A model generated the notes under the pieces. That model saw only the letters and a list, made by a program, of their open reading frames with translations. It was not told the DNA's origin and did not search any database. The position numbers were made by a program, and so were the translations under genes. This document shows positions 61,857 to 64,000 of a DNA stretch of 64,000 nt, piece by piece. The stretch is from positions 19,279,014 to 19,343,013 of the forward strand of contig CP141144.1 of assembly GCA_035235625.1 (NCBI GenBank). Direction: 5' to 3'. Source of the stretch: Saururus chinensis. Its lineage: Eukaryota; Streptophyta; Magnoliopsida; Piperales; Saururaceae. Position 1 is the stretch's first letter. Every line of letters begins with the position of its first letter.

Positions 61857-62500
61857 TAAAGAATCCGCACGTAGCAAAGTGTGGGCTGATGGGTGGTGAG
61901 CACGATTTCCCCTTACACATAGGCATACCCATTGTCCCTCTCACATTCCAAGAGTAATAATGATAGGCTGTGTACCTTTATATTGAGTGTGCAGTATGTG
62001 CTCATAGGTTGGAGTCGTTTGATGATATGCGACCCATCTTGATCAGACACTTAAGCACATGGGTCCCTCCAATTATTCTGCATTGCCTCTTTCCACATTT
62101 TAAATACTTGTCCACTTGGCTTTTGTTACTAGAACATTTAATCAAATTAAAAAAATAGTTTTAGGACCGACTATCATAACCACAATGCATGACAAGTAGA
62201 CATGTGGAGAGAGGAACCTAGGAATCTGTTGGATCCAGATCCCAAGTTTCTCTCACAATAGTCCTTTGATGATGAAGCAGCCTCACATTGTTGGTTACCA
62301 AGTCTTATTAAGGAAACTTGATCAGGTTAGATGTCAGGGGATTAAAGCTTTTGTCTAGTGTTTGCCCCATGATGGCTTGGTTGTGCCTGCAACCAGCCAC
62401 CTTCTTCTCATTCTTCCCTCTTGTATGCACAGGAATAAAAGAAACCAACAAACACTTAAGTTTGCAAGGGCTCTGACCCAAGCTTTATTGCCACAAAATC

Positions 62501-64000
62501 TGTCACACCCTCAATTTTCACGTATAATTTTTTTTATAAAATATATATTTGTTCTTCCTTTTAAAATAAAATATCTTAAATCTAGTCCATCCATCGTGTT
62601 TGTTGCAGTGATAAAAACATATGAAATAAATAAAGAATTGGGGGTATGAGTATCATCTATCTTTACAATTATTTAAATGTGATACCAATATCTCTAATAA
62701 AAATTTATATGACTATTATATTAAAATATTCACATAACCCACAAGTTTACAAATGTCTCCTAGCAATATCTAAAAAAAGAAAAGATAAATGGCACACCAC
62801 GTTCCTAATAAAACCTAGTTGAAATATCTCTATCAATGTAGAGTAAATCTTCACCACAACTATGACCTTCACATACGTTTGAGCCTCGACCCAAACACCT
62901 ACACCACAAAGGATGCTAAGTATATAGAAATACTTAGTGAGAACAATTTTAAAGAGGCATAAAAACTCAATCAACATACTATCGAATTTTTGTTGGAAAT
63001 TTAGTCGATTCATCACTGTACAAAGAATACATACCTTTCATATTATTCATTTCATTTGTAAGTAAAAACTCTTCCCGAAGGTTCTCTATATTCGATGACC
63101 TCATCTAGGAGTATTGCCCTCCTAGATATTGAACCACCACATAATGACCTCAGTGCTATGAAGTTTGCCACTTTTCATTCACAGTATAAAGTAAATGCTC
63201 ACTAGGGCTCATGGACCCTAATGTTGAGATTCTGGCTTTTCATAATCATTAAAACCTCTTGTATTGTGTTGTGTGGGACTAATCATCTTTTAATGTTCTA
63301 ATTCATTCGAACATGACTCCTAAGCCAAGGAAGCGGTTCTACATAACTTCTATTTTTGGAGATACAAAAGATTTTTTTTTTCATACCAACCCCCTTCTAT
63401 CGACGTGGCTAAAGTCTCACTTTTAAAACCAAGGTATCAAGGGTTCCTATGACCTTGGTTTTCATATGCATAATCTTTTGGGTACCAATTCATAGCAATC
63501 AATAGTATCTTATACACATGCATTAGGGATTCTAACCCCTAAGTAATATATGTATAAGTGATATTTCATTCACATCACATATCACATAAAAAATCATGCA
63601 TTATTAATTATAAGTACTATAGCATACATTAGCTATAATCCTAATGAAATCCAAAATCATATATTCCATCAGCAGCCTGACTGATATGTCGACGACTCCA
63701 CCAATGACCATCAGTGAAGTCATCAACATTTCAAACCATGCCGATAGTAACTTTGAGGTCCATCGATAACCTCATGGATGGGTCAATAACCTCACTAATA
63801 ACCATAGGTGAGATCATTGACACATCGAACCTTACCGATAGAATCTATCAGTGACTTTACAAATGGGTCGATATCCTCACTAATAACCATCGGTGAGTTT
63901 ACCGACTCGTCGACTATCACCAACAAAGATATTAATCTCCATCAGTTCCTTCACTAATAGGTCAACACCCTCACCGGTAACTAACGATGAGATCATTGAT
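62501..64000 (+). repeat. Possible LTR start running off the right edge
   Basis: TGTCACACCCTCAATTTTCAC at 62501 has the form of a plant gypsy LTR start. What follows to the end of the window is non-coding and includes a tandem repeat. Termini cannot be checked within the window. Confidence 0.3.
63685..64000. repeat. Tandem repeat of about 86-92 bp, four degenerate copies, open at the edge
   Basis: The phrase CCTCACTAATAACCATMGGTGAG and its relatives recur near 63697, 63791, 63877 and 63970, each followed by an ATCATTGA or TACCGAC phrase. Non-coding. Confidence 0.75.

Noticed and set aside
63685-64000. Regularly spaced repeats as a CRISPR array
   Set aside because: Units are degenerate and contiguous with no conserved repeat and unique spacer pattern, and the DNA is plant nuclear.

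Overview
This is plant nuclear DNA. It is AT-rich, has low gene density, and is packed with plant LTR retrotransposons, hAT, Tourist-like, Stowaway-like and CACTA-like DNA elements. It also holds one multi-exon plant gene with canonical GT-AG introns. An angiosperm is certain in practice. A non-grass monocot or other large-genome lineage is possible, but the species cannot be read from the sequence.

Layout. 1-16.1 kb is a nest of LTR elements. An old Ty3/gypsy gag relic (pieces at about 1.4-1.58 kb and 15.3-16.1 kb) is split by a large non-coding LTR element (1586-15292, TSD ATTCA). The 5' LTR of that element was hit by a chromodomain Ty3/gypsy element on the minus strand (2266-9185) and by a solo LTR (9792-11212). 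The gypsy element was itself hit by a sister solo LTR (3449-4847). The 3' LTR of the outer element carries a third, unrelated solo LTR (13919-14293). A second gypsy gag relic on the minus strand follows (16.3-17.2 kb), then MITEs (18.5-19.5 kb). Next comes a very long minus-strand LTR-like block (about 20.04-24.67 kb) whose terminal bases recur at the first 23 bases of the window. 24.7-30.7 kb is AT-rich and without a recognisable gene, with short tandem repeats and one GC-rich island of unknown nature.

30.8-36.8 kb holds two neighbouring hAT-type elements. The first (30767-33676) has an 8-bp target duplication and a decayed transposase gene with BED and hAT-C regions. The second (about 33696-36758) is non-autonomous. 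It carries a solo LTR of the outer family seen at 1.6-15.3 kb and a fragment of a host SPT6 transcription elongation factor gene embedded in a 38-bp GA-rich minisatellite. 37003-42074 is a Ty1/copia element of the Tork (Tnt1-like) lineage with both LTRs, a CCACC target duplication, a primer binding site and a polypurine tract. It is broken but structurally complete. 43.1-45.7 kb holds LTR-like fragments, and 45.7-49.2 kb is AT-rich intergenic DNA.

The one confident host gene is at 50236-53622: six coding exons for a Mpv17/PMP22-family membrane protein with a plastid-type N-terminal extension. Its 3' flank contains a Stowaway-like MITE and a 0.7-kb inverted-repeat element related to the one at 18.5 kb. 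55.3-56.7 kb is CT-rich repeats followed by a CACTA-like subterminal repeat cluster. A possible orphan first exon lies at 58997-59152, a Tourist-like MITE with a TAA target duplication at 61312-61856, and a tandem repeat of about 90 bp runs off the right edge.

The genes do not form a pathway. The biology here is mainly transposon nesting and one captured host-gene fragment. I found no evidence of a new defence or biosynthetic system.
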